A DNA stretch of 64,000 bases, from NCBI GenBank assembly GCA_036307185.1, contig JAXJYC010000008.1, positions 11,450 to 75,449 on the forward strand. Reading direction: 5' to 3'. This document shows, one piece after another, positions 16,349 through 23,012 of this stretch. Position numbers and translations under genes: made by a program. This DNA comes from SVEL01 sp017381055. Its GTDB lineage: Bacteria; Bacillota; Clostridia; Lachnospirales; Lachnospiraceae. The notes beneath the pieces were generated by a model, which was given only the letters and a program-made list of their open reading frames with translations, had not been told where the DNA came from and did no database searches. Position 1 is the first letter of the stretch. Every line of letters begins with the position of its first letter.

Positions 16349-17725
16349 TTATTTAGTTAATTCAACTGGAGCATCTGTAAGAATCCAATCGTATCTTGAA
16401 ACATCATAATTATCACCGCAACACTTACACTTTCCATCAATAGTAAGATTGATGTTAGCTCCACAACACTTACATGTAATAGTCTTATAACCTTCATTCA
16501 CCTGTGTCATAGCACTTACATGCTTCATAACAGCATAATTAAGTTTCTTAGTTTTCTTTTTAATTTTCTTCTTATTATCTTTCTTACGTAAGATAAGTTG
16601 TTCAATCTTCATCTTAACATTTACATGACGATATTCGCCTTCAGTTCTATAATTGCTAAGAACTGCGTTTTTAAAGTTAAAATCAAGAAGATAATACTCA
16701 TCATACTTATTTACAGCTTCTATCTTCTTATATAACTCTGGTGTAGTAAATGGCTTTGTTTTGCTAAGCTCAAAATCTCTAGCCATTTCCAATGCACGAA
16801 CCAAATATGTAATACGTTTAATAAACGTCATTCTACTTGACAGCGGATCATCTGCAGCCATAACCTTAAACACTGATAAAGCCTTGTTTAACCATACTAA
16901 TGATGCTATAACAGCTACCAATGCCAAAAGATTAATTCCAACTAATGCAAGACCAAACACAAACTTATTAATGATAATCTCAGCCACTCCTAAAAGAAGT
17001 AATATTACAAAACCGCCTAAAATTAAAGCTGTCTTTAAATCTGAGCGCTTCTGAATCTGAACATCATTGATAGTCCACTGATAATTCTCTGCCGAATAAT
17101 GAGATTTACAATTTGGACAATCATAGAAATCTCCCTGAGGTTCAATAGGAGTACCACAATTAATACAATATGTAACCTTATCTTTCTCAACCTGATTACT
17201 CTTCAAGAAACTAAGTGTAAGCTGTGCCTTACAAGTGTCAGAATATATCTTCTTATCAGTTGTTGTATCGTAATATGTTTCTGTATATTCACAAGGAAGT
17301 GTAGTTATGGTCATATCATTCTTACCATCTTCCATGATAATGTTAATCGCTTGATTTTCCATTACCTTTGCTGCTTCCTCATCAACCTTAACATCAATAT
17401 CCTTCTTAACACCTAACTTTTGCAATGCATCTACAGTACACTTTGTAGTATAATGTAAATTCTCTGTAAGCATTGACTCAGCCGCTTTCATGTTAAATGT
17501 GCTAAAAATCTTGTTATACGCCTTAATAAGATTATCCATAGCTTCCTTTGGAATGCTACGTTTGCCCTTATCCCCCGTCGTAAAACTCTTAATTTTTGCT
17601 GAAGTAATACCAATAACTAATACACCCATACCACCTATTGCTGCTGTAATAATCGTAAGCGCAAGGGGTATCATATTAGGATCAATTGGTAAAATCTCGC
17701 AAATTGTTTGCCACAATTTTTCCAT
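16349..17725 (-). CDS. Zinc-ribbon, multi-segment membrane protein (YdjG/YdjH-like)
   Basis: The 458 residues include TM segment ~19-42, a ~130-residue soluble region (~60-190) resembling Tim44-like/YdjH folds (NLIKAYNKIFSTFNMKAAESMLTEN), and a zinc ribbon (CINCGTPIEPQGDFYDCPNC). Two adjacent TM helices follow (~235-280), then a second CxxC pair near the C-terminus (CKCCGANINLTIDGKCKCCG). In B. subtilis separate YdjG (zinc ribbon/TM) and YdjH (Tim44-like) hold PspA at the membrane. This protein seems to combine both features and is followed by the SPFH protein. The assignment rests on architecture and neighbourhood. Confidence 0.65.
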   Translation of the reverse strand: MEKLWQTICEILPIDPNMIPLALTIITAAIGGMGVLVIGITSAKIKSFTTGDKGKRSIPKEAMDNLIKAYNKIFSTFNMKAAESMLTENLHYTTKCTVDALQKLGVKKDIDVKVDEEAAKVMENQAINIIMEDGKNDMTITTLPCEYTETYYDTTTDKKIYSDTCKAQLTLSFLKSNQVEKDKVTYCINCGTPIEPQGDFYDCPNCKSHYSAENYQWTINDVQIQKRSDLKTALILGGFVILLLLGVAEIIINKFVFGLALVGINLLALVAVIASLVWLNKALSVFKVMAADDPLSSRMTFIKRITYLVRALEMARDFELSKTKPFTTPELYKKIEAVNKYDEYYLLDFNFKNAVLSNYRTEGEYRHVNVKMKIEQLILRKKDNKKKIKKKTKKLNYAVMKHVSAMTQVNEGYKTITCKCCGANINLTIDGKCKCCGDNYDVSRYDWILTDAPVELTK

Positions 17726-17779
17726 TTAAACCTTCTCCTTTTATCGTATTTTTCGTTTTCTCTTTAGAAACACTTTAAT

Positions 17780-17808
17780 ATTTTATCATACGAAAGGAAA
17801 ATAATCAA
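17780..17808 (-). promoter_or_regulatory. SigA-type promoter of the zinc-ribbon/SPFH operon
   Basis: Minus strand -35 TTGATT (17803-17808), 17-base spacer, -10 TAAAAT (17780-17785), ~55 bases before the ATG at 17725, which has AAAAGGAGAAGG. Confidence 0.55.
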
Positions 17809-17829
17809 TATATGACTGTTAATAACTTA

Positions 17830-17887
17830 AATTCGCAGAGTAATATGCACAGCATTATTTACTATGTCATACTTATCTCTGCGAATT
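17830..17887. other. Long-loop perfect hairpin between the rubrerythrin fusion and the ydjGH-like gene
   Basis: Perfect 11-bp arms AATTCGCAGAG (17830-17840) and CTCTGCGAATT (17877-17887) enclose a 36-base AT-rich loop, 22 bases after the fusion's stop. No T-run follows on either strand, so it is not a standard terminator. It may be a 3'-end stabilising structure. Confidence 0.5.
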
Positions 17888-17908
17888 ATGTCAATTTATT
17901 GACTATTA

Positions 17909-19084
17909 TTAATAATTCTCTTTACGTACTTCAAAGAAGCTCTTTGGATGATTACATACTGGACATACATCTGGTGCTGCTGTGCCCATTACTAAATGTC
18001 CACAGTTACGGCACTCCCACATAACCACTCCACTCTTCTCAAACACAGCCTTTGTCTCTACATTCTTAAGAAGTGCGCGGTATCTCTCTTCATGAGCCTT
18101 CTCAATAGCTGCTACGCCTCTAAACTGAGCTGCAAGCTCTGGGAATCCTTCCTCCTCAGCATCCTTTGCGAAGCTCTCATACATATCTGTCCACTCGTAA
18201 TTCTCGCCTTCTGCAGCATGAAGAAGATTCTCCTCTGTTGTTCCAAGCTCACCTAATGCTTTAAACCAAAGTTTTGCATGCTCCTTCTCATTTTCTGCTG
18301 TCTTTAAGAAAAGCTCTGCAATCTGCTCATAACCATTCTTTTTAGCTACCGAAGCAAAATATGTGTACTTATTTCTTGCCTGAGACTCTCCTGCAAATGC
18401 CTCCCATAAATTCTTCTCTGTCTTTGTACCTGCGTACTTGTTCTGTGCCATTTTTTCTTCCTCCTTGTTTACCTTCTCAAAATCTGATGCTGGATGCTTG
18501 CATATCGGACATATAAAATCTTCCGGCAATTCCTCTCCAACATATTCATAACCACATATTGTACAACGCCAAATAACCTGTCCATCAGGTGTTTCGCCTA
18601 CTTTTTGTGGCTTCGGCTTTATGTGCTCATGATAATATGCGTAAGTCACTGATGGATAATCACTTAAAACCTCCATATCTGTAACCTCGCCTATAAATAT
18701 TGAATGTGTCCCCACATCAATTATTTCCGTAACATTTGCAGATATATACGAATTAACTCCTTTAGTAATATAAGGCATTCCATCCTTTGAAAAAGCATAA
18801 TCCGTGAAATCTGAAAACTTATCTACGTCCCTTCCCGATTGAAAACCAAAATGTTTAAATAGGTCAAATGTTGCATCTACACTTATAATAGATGCGGCAA
18901 ACTTCTTCGTTTCTTTTATCATTTGATGAGTGTAATTATCCTTATTAACAGTAACACTAACCTTATTAGGATTAGAAGTCACTTGGGTAAGTGTATTAAC
19001 TATACACCCATTATTTTTTTCCCCTTCTTTAGCCGTTAGTACATACAAGCCATAAGAAACCTTTTGCAAAACTTTGCTATCCAT
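17909..19084 (-). CDS. Fused high-molecular-weight rubredoxin (flavin reductase + rubredoxin) and rubrerythrin
   Basis: The start is set at the ATG at 19084, which has AGGAGGTG; a longer frame from 19123 has none. The 391 residues contain a flavin-reductase-like FMN domain (~1-150), a rubredoxin (~173-205, CTICGYEYV...CPICKHP), a ferritin-like rubrerythrin di-iron domain (~212-345, with ExxH-type ligands in GESQARNKY and ENEKEHAKLW) and a C-terminal rubredoxin (CRNCGHL...CPVCNHP). The first two units equal Moorella-type Hrb, which passes NAD(P)H electrons to flavodiiron proteins. The last two equal rubrerythrin, a peroxidase. Fusion would make a self-contained H2O2-reducing chain. An SD plus ATG survives at the junction (18449-18466). 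Confidence 0.9.
   Translation of the reverse strand: MDSKVLQKVSYGLYVLTAKEGEKNNGCIVNTLTQVTSNPNKVSVTVNKDNYTHQMIKETKKFAASIISVDATFDLFKHFGFQSGRDVDKFSDFTDYAFSKDGMPYITKGVNSYISANVTEIIDVGTHSIFIGEVTDMEVLSDYPSVTYAYYHEHIKPKPQKVGETPDGQVIWRCTICGYEYVGEELPEDFICPICKHPASDFEKVNKEEEKMAQNKYAGTKTEKNLWEAFAGESQARNKYTYFASVAKKNGYEQIAELFLKTAENEKEHAKLWFKALGELGTTEENLLHAAEGENYEWTDMYESFAKDAEEEGFPELAAQFRGVAAIEKAHEERYRALLKNVETKAVFEKSGVVMWECRNCGHLVMGTAAPDVCPVCNHPKSFFEVRKENY
18449..18466 (-). promoter_or_regulatory. Internal ribosome binding site and start at the Hrb-rubrerythrin junction
   Basis: Inside the fused gene, AAGGAGG (18460-18466) lies eight bases before an in-frame ATG (18449-18451) that opens the sequence MAQNKYAGTKTEK, a typical rubrerythrin N-terminus. 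Initiation here would give a free 180-residue rubrerythrin, close to the family's usual ~180-195. Confidence 0.65.
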
Positions 19085-19141
19085 TTTGCACCTCCTATTT
19101 AGTTTTCTAACATTATACAACATTCACAAATAATTTTCCAT

Positions 19142-19180
19142 AAAAAAAAGATTTCAATTAATAAATAACTGAAATCTTTT
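19142..19180 (-). terminator. Rho-independent terminator of the Asn/Met-rich membrane protein gene
   Basis: Stem AAAGATTTCA/TGAAATCTTT (19147-19156 and 19170-19179), 13-base loop, followed on the minus strand by a run of eight T. It lies upstream of the rubrerythrin fusion gene and isolates it. Confidence 0.85.
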
Positions 19181-19195
19181 TACCATATTTATCTA

Positions 19196-19804
19196 TTAGT
19201 TCTCTTTGAATTTCTTTATAAGAACAGCAACTGAATAAGCAACACTAAAGATATAACTCTTGATCATATATCCAATATACTCACTTCTAACTTCACTGTT
19301 CATCTCATATGCCCACTCGAACCATACCTTTGCTGTTGATACAGATTTACCCGTTTCCTTTGCTATATAATAAATATATCCATATCTAATACCAAAATAT
19401 GTAGCTATAAGTATAAATACAAGACAAATTACAAGACCAATAAAATCCATCTTCTTTGTAATCTTCTCATATACAAAAATACCTGCAAAACCTACAGCAA
19501 ATCCAAGTATATAAATCATAGTTCCTGTAATACCTGTTATAAACACCCAAAGAATTGTAGCTAAAACTATTGCTGCTAATGCCGCACCAGCTCCTATAAG
19601 TGTTTTTGTCAAATCAAATGATTTCATATCATTTGCAAACATAGCTGAAACACCCTGATTCACATTAGTAGGCTGAGAATACATCTGGTTATTATACATC
19701 TGATTATTCACCTGACCGTTCATCTGGTTGTTCATCTGGTTGTTTTCTGGATTGTTCATCTGATTATTCATCTGATTACCCATTTGATTAAAATTGTTAT
19801 CCAT
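19196..19804 (-). CDS. Membrane protein with Asn/Gln/Met-rich N-terminus
   Basis: Not recognised. Two candidate starts exist (19810 and 19804). 19804 is preferred because the product then begins MDNNFN like the neighbouring gene at 20721, and the upstream bases of both genes align. The ~202-residue product has a low-complexity tail of N, Q and M (~1-55, many QMNN repeats) and then about four hydrophobic segments (~70-190). The tail probably lies in the cytoplasm. It has its own terminator and lies between the rubrerythrin fusion and the structured 19883-20117 block. Confidence 0.6.
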   Translation of the reverse strand: MDNNFNQMGNQMNNQMNNPENNQMNNQMNGQVNNQMYNNQMYSQPTNVNQGVSAMFANDMKSFDLTKTLIGAGAALAAIVLATILWVFITGITGTMIYILGFAVGFAGIFVYEKITKKMDFIGLVICLVFILIATYFGIRYGYIYYIAKETGKSVSTAKVWFEWAYEMNSEVRSEYIGYMIKSYIFSVAYSVAVLIKKFKEN

Positions 19805-19882
19805 CTTCATTTTTCTCCTTTTGTGAAATTTCCCTAACTCCTATAAGCTAGCATAGAAATAATATTTTGTAAATCAAATCTT

Positions 19883-20117
19883 TTCTAGGAAATTAGTACC
19901 ACAAATCTCTATATAGCCTTTTAATAACTTTCCTAGAACAAAGCGGACAAGTCCGCATCATCTCCCTAAATCTCTCTATCTAGAGGGACTTGCTCCGTTT
20001 TGCGCGCGAAACGCATGTCACGAAGTGACAATCTACCATATGCGTTTCTGCGCATCCTCGCGGAGCGTTTTTTATTATATAGGAAAGTTTGAAGAACTTT
20101 TCTATATAATAAAAAAC
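19883..20117. other. Highly structured non-coding block, possible ncRNA or repeat element
   Basis: No coding sequence in this ~235-base stretch. It holds nested or adjacent hairpins: TTCTAGGAAA/TTTCCTAGAA (19883-19892, 19929-19938); GCGGAC/GTCCGC (19943-19956); an outer GCTCCG/CGGAGC pair (19992-19997, 20061-20066) enclosing AAACGCAT/ATGCGTTT (20009-20016, 20040-20047) and GTCAC/GTGAC (20017-20029). A final 23-base inverted repeat with one mismatch follows (20067-20089, 20095-20117). Local GC is higher than in the neighbours. The last arm overlaps the T-run of the 183-residue gene's terminator. Identity unknown. Confidence 0.55.
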
Positions 20118-20143
20118 AACAGGCCTCCTACAGAAGCCTGTTG
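20111..20143 (-). terminator. Rho-independent terminator of the Gln/Pro/Met-repeat gene
   Basis: Stem CAACAGGC/GCCTGTTG (20117-20124, 20136-20143) with an 11-base loop, followed on the minus strand by six T (20111-20116). Confidence 0.85.
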
Positions 20144-20169
20144 CTAACATAAAGCATTACTTTACTTAT

Positions 20170-20721
20170 TTACTTTTTTTTGGTGAAAGTTTCTTCATCA
20201 CCATATTCATCAGCAAGAACTAATGTCTTATCATTAAGCTTAACAATAGTAAATACCATTTCCTCTGACTCACCAAAAGCTGACATAGTTACTGTAAGTT
20301 CATCACCTTTTCTTGACCATGTGATAGGTAAGCTAAAGCCTCCAGAACTTACTGTACCCTTGTTATCTTTCTCAAAAGTAAACGCATTACCTTCAGCTGT
20401 TTCCCACTTACCAATAATTTCATCCTTGTTTCCACCAAGAACAAGTAATAAAACGATAGTTACGATAGCTGCAACTAATACAAATGCTCCAACGCTGATA
20501 CCAATAATAAGCCCCTTATTGCTCTTCTTTGGCTGCTGATACATTGGGTTATACATTGGTTGACCCATTGGCTGCTGCATTGGCTGGCCCATTGGCTGCT
20601 GCATTGGCTGACCCATTGGCTGCTGCATTGGCTGGCCCATTGGCTGCTGCATTGGTTGGCCCATTGGCTGACCCATTGGCTGTTGCATTGGTTGCTGCTG
20701 CATGTTGAAATTGTTATCCAT
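20170..20721 (-). CDS. Membrane protein with Gln/Pro/Met octapeptide repeats and C-terminal beta domain
   Basis: 183 residues. Residues ~8-60 are built from QQPMGQPM octapeptide repeats; one TM helix follows (~72-94), and then an ~85-residue outer-face domain (GKWETAEGNAFTFEKDNKGTV...) resembling DUF5640/lipocalin-like folds found on small Clostridial surface proteins. AAAGGAG lies eight bases before the ATG. The N-terminal repeat tail probably faces the cytoplasm. Function unknown. It shares its opening MDNNFN with the gene at 19196-19804, suggesting a related pair. Confidence 0.65.
   Translation of the reverse strand: MDNNFNMQQQPMQQPMGQPMGQPMQQPMGQPMQQPMGQPMQQPMGQPMQQPMGQPMYNPMYQQPKKSNKGLIIGISVGAFVLVAAIVTIVLLLVLGGNKDEIIGKWETAEGNAFTFEKDNKGTVSSGGFSLPITWSRKGDELTVTMSAFGESEEMVFTIVKLNDKTLVLADEYGDEETFTKKK
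20557..20700 (-). repeat. 24-bp tandem repeat encoding QQPMGQPM
   Basis: About six near-identical 24-base units (GGCTGCTGCATTGG-type on the plus strand) in tandem within the coding sequence, differing by a few third-position changes. Such arrays readily expand or contract. Confidence 0.8.
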
Positions 20722-20772
20722 ATCTTCTTCTCCTTTATGTATTTTACGTTTATTACAGTTTAACCTAATATT

Positions 20773-21966
20773 TTACTTTTGTAAAGAGTTAACATTTTTC
20801 AATAGATTTTCTTTAATATATTCGTAATCTACTTGTGTGTGCTCCATATTAGTATCACTTGTAATCATTAAGTACTTATAATATCCTAATTCGTCTTTTT
20901 GTATAGCATTAGTTGTAACAAAAAAATATTCTTTTGGACTTTCACCTACATCCATCTTATACTGATAAATGTTATAATCCTTATGAGAACCTAAATTTTC
21001 ATATCTTTGATTATTAGCTATCTCTTCTAGGCTATCACTTTTGCCTGTATAAGATAGATAAATAACATGAGCTGTAGTATTATCATTCAATACTCGAAAA
21101 GCTATTTCATCATCTCTTATGGACAAAATATCATAAGCATTTCCTATATCAATACTATAATTATTTTTCAACAAATCACTAATAGCATCTTCATAATAAA
21201 ATAACGTTTTATCAAACTTATCTGCTGATGATATATACTGAACACTTAATCTATCTACGATACTTTCAACATATTCCTTATTAAACTCTGTCATAGGAGA
21301 CTGTACTGTTGTTTCTGCATAATAAATTGTTTCTGCATAAAACTTAACCACTTTGTAGTGATATGTATTTGTCTTTGAATTTATCTCTGGTACAATATAG
21401 AAACCATTATATTCCCATACTTCGTCACCCTCTTTTACGCTAAAAGAATTATTTAACATCTCTGTTTTGAAATATTCTATATCCGTACTTAATTTTTCAG
21501 TATCATACTTAGCTGCACCTGAATACATAGACATCAAATCAGTAGCTTCTGTTGTTATCTCAGGTGTGAATTTTTCAGAGCTTACAGATATATAATTAGC
21601 TCCGTAGCCCTTTACATACCCTTTATTAATACTAAATAATTTTTCTTCTTTGTTTTCCGCGTTCATACATCCAGTAACATAGAACTTATCCTGTGAGCCA
21701 TCACACATAATAGGTTCAAATTCAGGAAAATCCGAAAAGTCATAAGTAAAGACAAAATACTCATCTTTATTCATAATAGGCATGATAGCACTAATTTTAT
21801 TATTATTTTCTACTGTTTCATTAGCATCATCATTCGTAGCTTCGTTTTTTATTTCTGTCTCTACACTTGTATTTTCTTCCCTTTTTGGTTCTGTTTTACC
21901 TCCACAACCCACTATACCAAGTGCCATTGTCGTTACTACTAGTAAACTTAATAATTTTTTCTTCAT
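20773..21966 (-). CDS. Putative lipoprotein of unknown function
   Basis: The 397-residue product starts with a lipoprotein signal (MKKKLLSLLVVTTMALGIVGC), then a Glu/Asn/Thr-rich linker (~25-55), and a ~340-residue extracellular region with alternating strand-like segments and no recognised domain. It is preceded by its own promoter (22032-22060) and ends 51 bases before the repeat-protein start, so the two could be co-transcribed. It is probably a cell-surface protein; no enzymatic motif is visible. Confidence 0.65.
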   Translation of the reverse strand: MKKKLLSLLVVTTMALGIVGCGGKTEPKREENTSVETEIKNEATNDDANETVENNNKISAIMPIMNKDEYFVFTYDFSDFPEFEPIMCDGSQDKFYVTGCMNAENKEEKLFSINKGYVKGYGANYISVSSEKFTPEITTEATDLMSMYSGAAKYDTEKLSTDIEYFKTEMLNNSFSVKEGDEVWEYNGFYIVPEINSKTNTYHYKVVKFYAETIYYAETTVQSPMTEFNKEYVESIVDRLSVQYISSADKFDKTLFYYEDAISDLLKNNYSIDIGNAYDILSIRDDEIAFRVLNDNTTAHVIYLSYTGKSDSLEEIANNQRYENLGSHKDYNIYQYKMDVGESPKEYFFVTTNAIQKDELGYYKYLMITSDTNMEHTQVDYEYIKENLLKNVNSLQK

Positions 21967-22031
21967 AATAAATTTTCCCTTTTCTTTTTTCTTATTTTCA
22001 TATGTTTGCCCCTAACACATACGCAGTATCA

Positions 22032-22060
22032 AGTCTAACATCAAGATATGTTGTCGTCAA
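22032..22060 (-). promoter_or_regulatory. SigA-type promoter of the lipoprotein gene
   Basis: Minus strand -35 TTGACG (22055-22060), 17-base spacer, -10 TAGACT (22032-22037), immediately downstream of the tmRNA terminator. Confidence 0.6.
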
Positions 22061-22067
22061 TATTTAA

Positions 22068-22103
22068 ACAAAAAAAGAACAAGAGACCTTTACCTTGTTC
22101 TTT
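22068..22103 (-). terminator. Rho-independent terminator of ssrA
   Basis: Stem AAAGAACAAG/CTTGTTCTTT (22074-22083, 22094-22103), 10-base loop, followed on the minus strand by seven or more T. Confidence 0.9.
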
Positions 22104-22126
22104 AAGAAATAATGTTTACTTTATAA

Positions 22127-22462
22127 TGGAGATGAGGGGAGTTGAACCCCTGTCCAAAAATCCATCCCATGTTCTTCTACTATCATAGTTTGTTCTTTGA
22201 CATTCCCTCCTCTGCACGAAAACAAACATCCTTACAGATTCAGTAGCTTCATAAATCTATCGCCGACTCAAAGCTTTGCCTGCGATGTTCCCTACAAGGT
22301 CGATGCCTTAATCCTAGCTGTAGGACACTAGGTTAAGACAGCTGCAACTAGGCAGCGATTGCTAAATTATCTTCAGCGTTTATATTTAAGTTCGCCATTT
22401 AACGCATTGCATACGGATAGCTTCACCATCTTCAAAATCCCTGTCGAAACCAGTACATCCCC
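22127..22462 (-). ncRNA. ssrA: Transfer-messenger RNA (tmRNA)
   Basis: Rescues stalled ribosomes with SmpB. The 5' end GGGGATGTACTGGTTTCGAC and the 3' T-arm/acceptor (GGTTCAACTCC...CATCTCCA) pair through a 7-bp acceptor stem with one G-U. The mRNA-like part (22348-22395) encodes the tag ANLNINAEDNLAIAA followed by TAG; the hydrophobic AIAA end suits ClpXP-type proteases. The 3' CCA is not encoded, so it must be added. It lies downstream of smpB but has its own promoter. The ~336-nt size is typical. Confidence 0.97.
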
Positions 22463-22479
22463 GAGATGATATCTCACTA

Positions 22480-22508
22480 AATATATACCAACTTATATCT
22501 AAAGTCAA
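22480..22508 (-). promoter_or_regulatory. Strong SigA promoter of ssrA
   Basis: Minus strand -35 TTGACT (22503-22508), 17-base spacer, -10 TATATT (22480-22485), giving a short ~10-base leader before the mature 5' end. Confidence 0.75.
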
Positions 22509-22539
22509 CGATTTAGTGAGAAATTAAACTATAGATTTA

Positions 22540-23007
22540 TTAATATAAATTCTTAACCTTAAAATCCTTTTCAGCTTCTCTTCGCTGATCCTTCTTTGCT
22601 ATATCCTGACGCTTATCGTATAGCTTCTTACCTCTAGCTAGACCTATCTTAACCTTCACAAGACTTCCTTTAAAATACACTTCAAGTGGAACAAGTGTGT
22701 ATCCCTTAGTTGCTAACTGTCCTGTAAGCTTATTAATCTCAGCCTTATGAAGCATAAGCTTTTTAGGTCTCAATGGATCCTTATTGAATATATTACCCTT
22801 TTCATATGGTGAAATATGCATATTGTAAGCATAAACTTCTCCTTTTTCAATTCGAATAAAGGCTTCCTTTATACTACATTTACCCATTCTTAGAGACTTA
22901 ACCTCTGTTCCATGAAGACAAATGCCAGCTTCGTAGCTTTCCTCTATAAAATAATCAAAATATGCTTTTTTATTATTAGCAATTAATTTTGATGGTTCCT
23001 TTCCCAT
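22540..23007 (-). CDS. smpB: SsrA-binding protein
   Basis: The partner of tmRNA that delivers it to stalled ribosomes. 155 residues with the typical start KLIANNKKAYFDYFIEESYEAGICLHGTEVKSLR, the central VYAYNMHISPYEKGN and the basic C-terminal tail KKLYDKRQDIAKKDQRRE that enters the empty mRNA channel. GAGGTAGAG precedes the ATG. It sits five bases after rnr and immediately before ssrA, the standard secG-rnr-smpB-ssrA order of Firmicutes. Confidence 0.98.
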   Translation of the reverse strand: MGKEPSKLIANNKKAYFDYFIEESYEAGICLHGTEVKSLRMGKCSIKEAFIRIEKGEVYAYNMHISPYEKGNIFNKDPLRPKKLMLHKAEINKLTGQLATKGYTLVPLEVYFKGSLVKVKIGLARGKKLYDKRQDIAKKDQRREAEKDFKVKNLY

Positions 23008-23012
23008 TTTCT

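Noticed and set aside
19085..19123. Upstream start adding 13 residues to the rubrerythrin fusion
   Set aside because: AGGAGGTG serves ATG 19084, and the extension overlaps the probable -10 element (TATAAT near 19112-19117).
20557..20763. CRISPR-like array and an antisense HWL-repeat open frame
   Set aside because: The repeats are contiguous 24-base coding units without spacers; the antisense frame is a by-product of the repeat.
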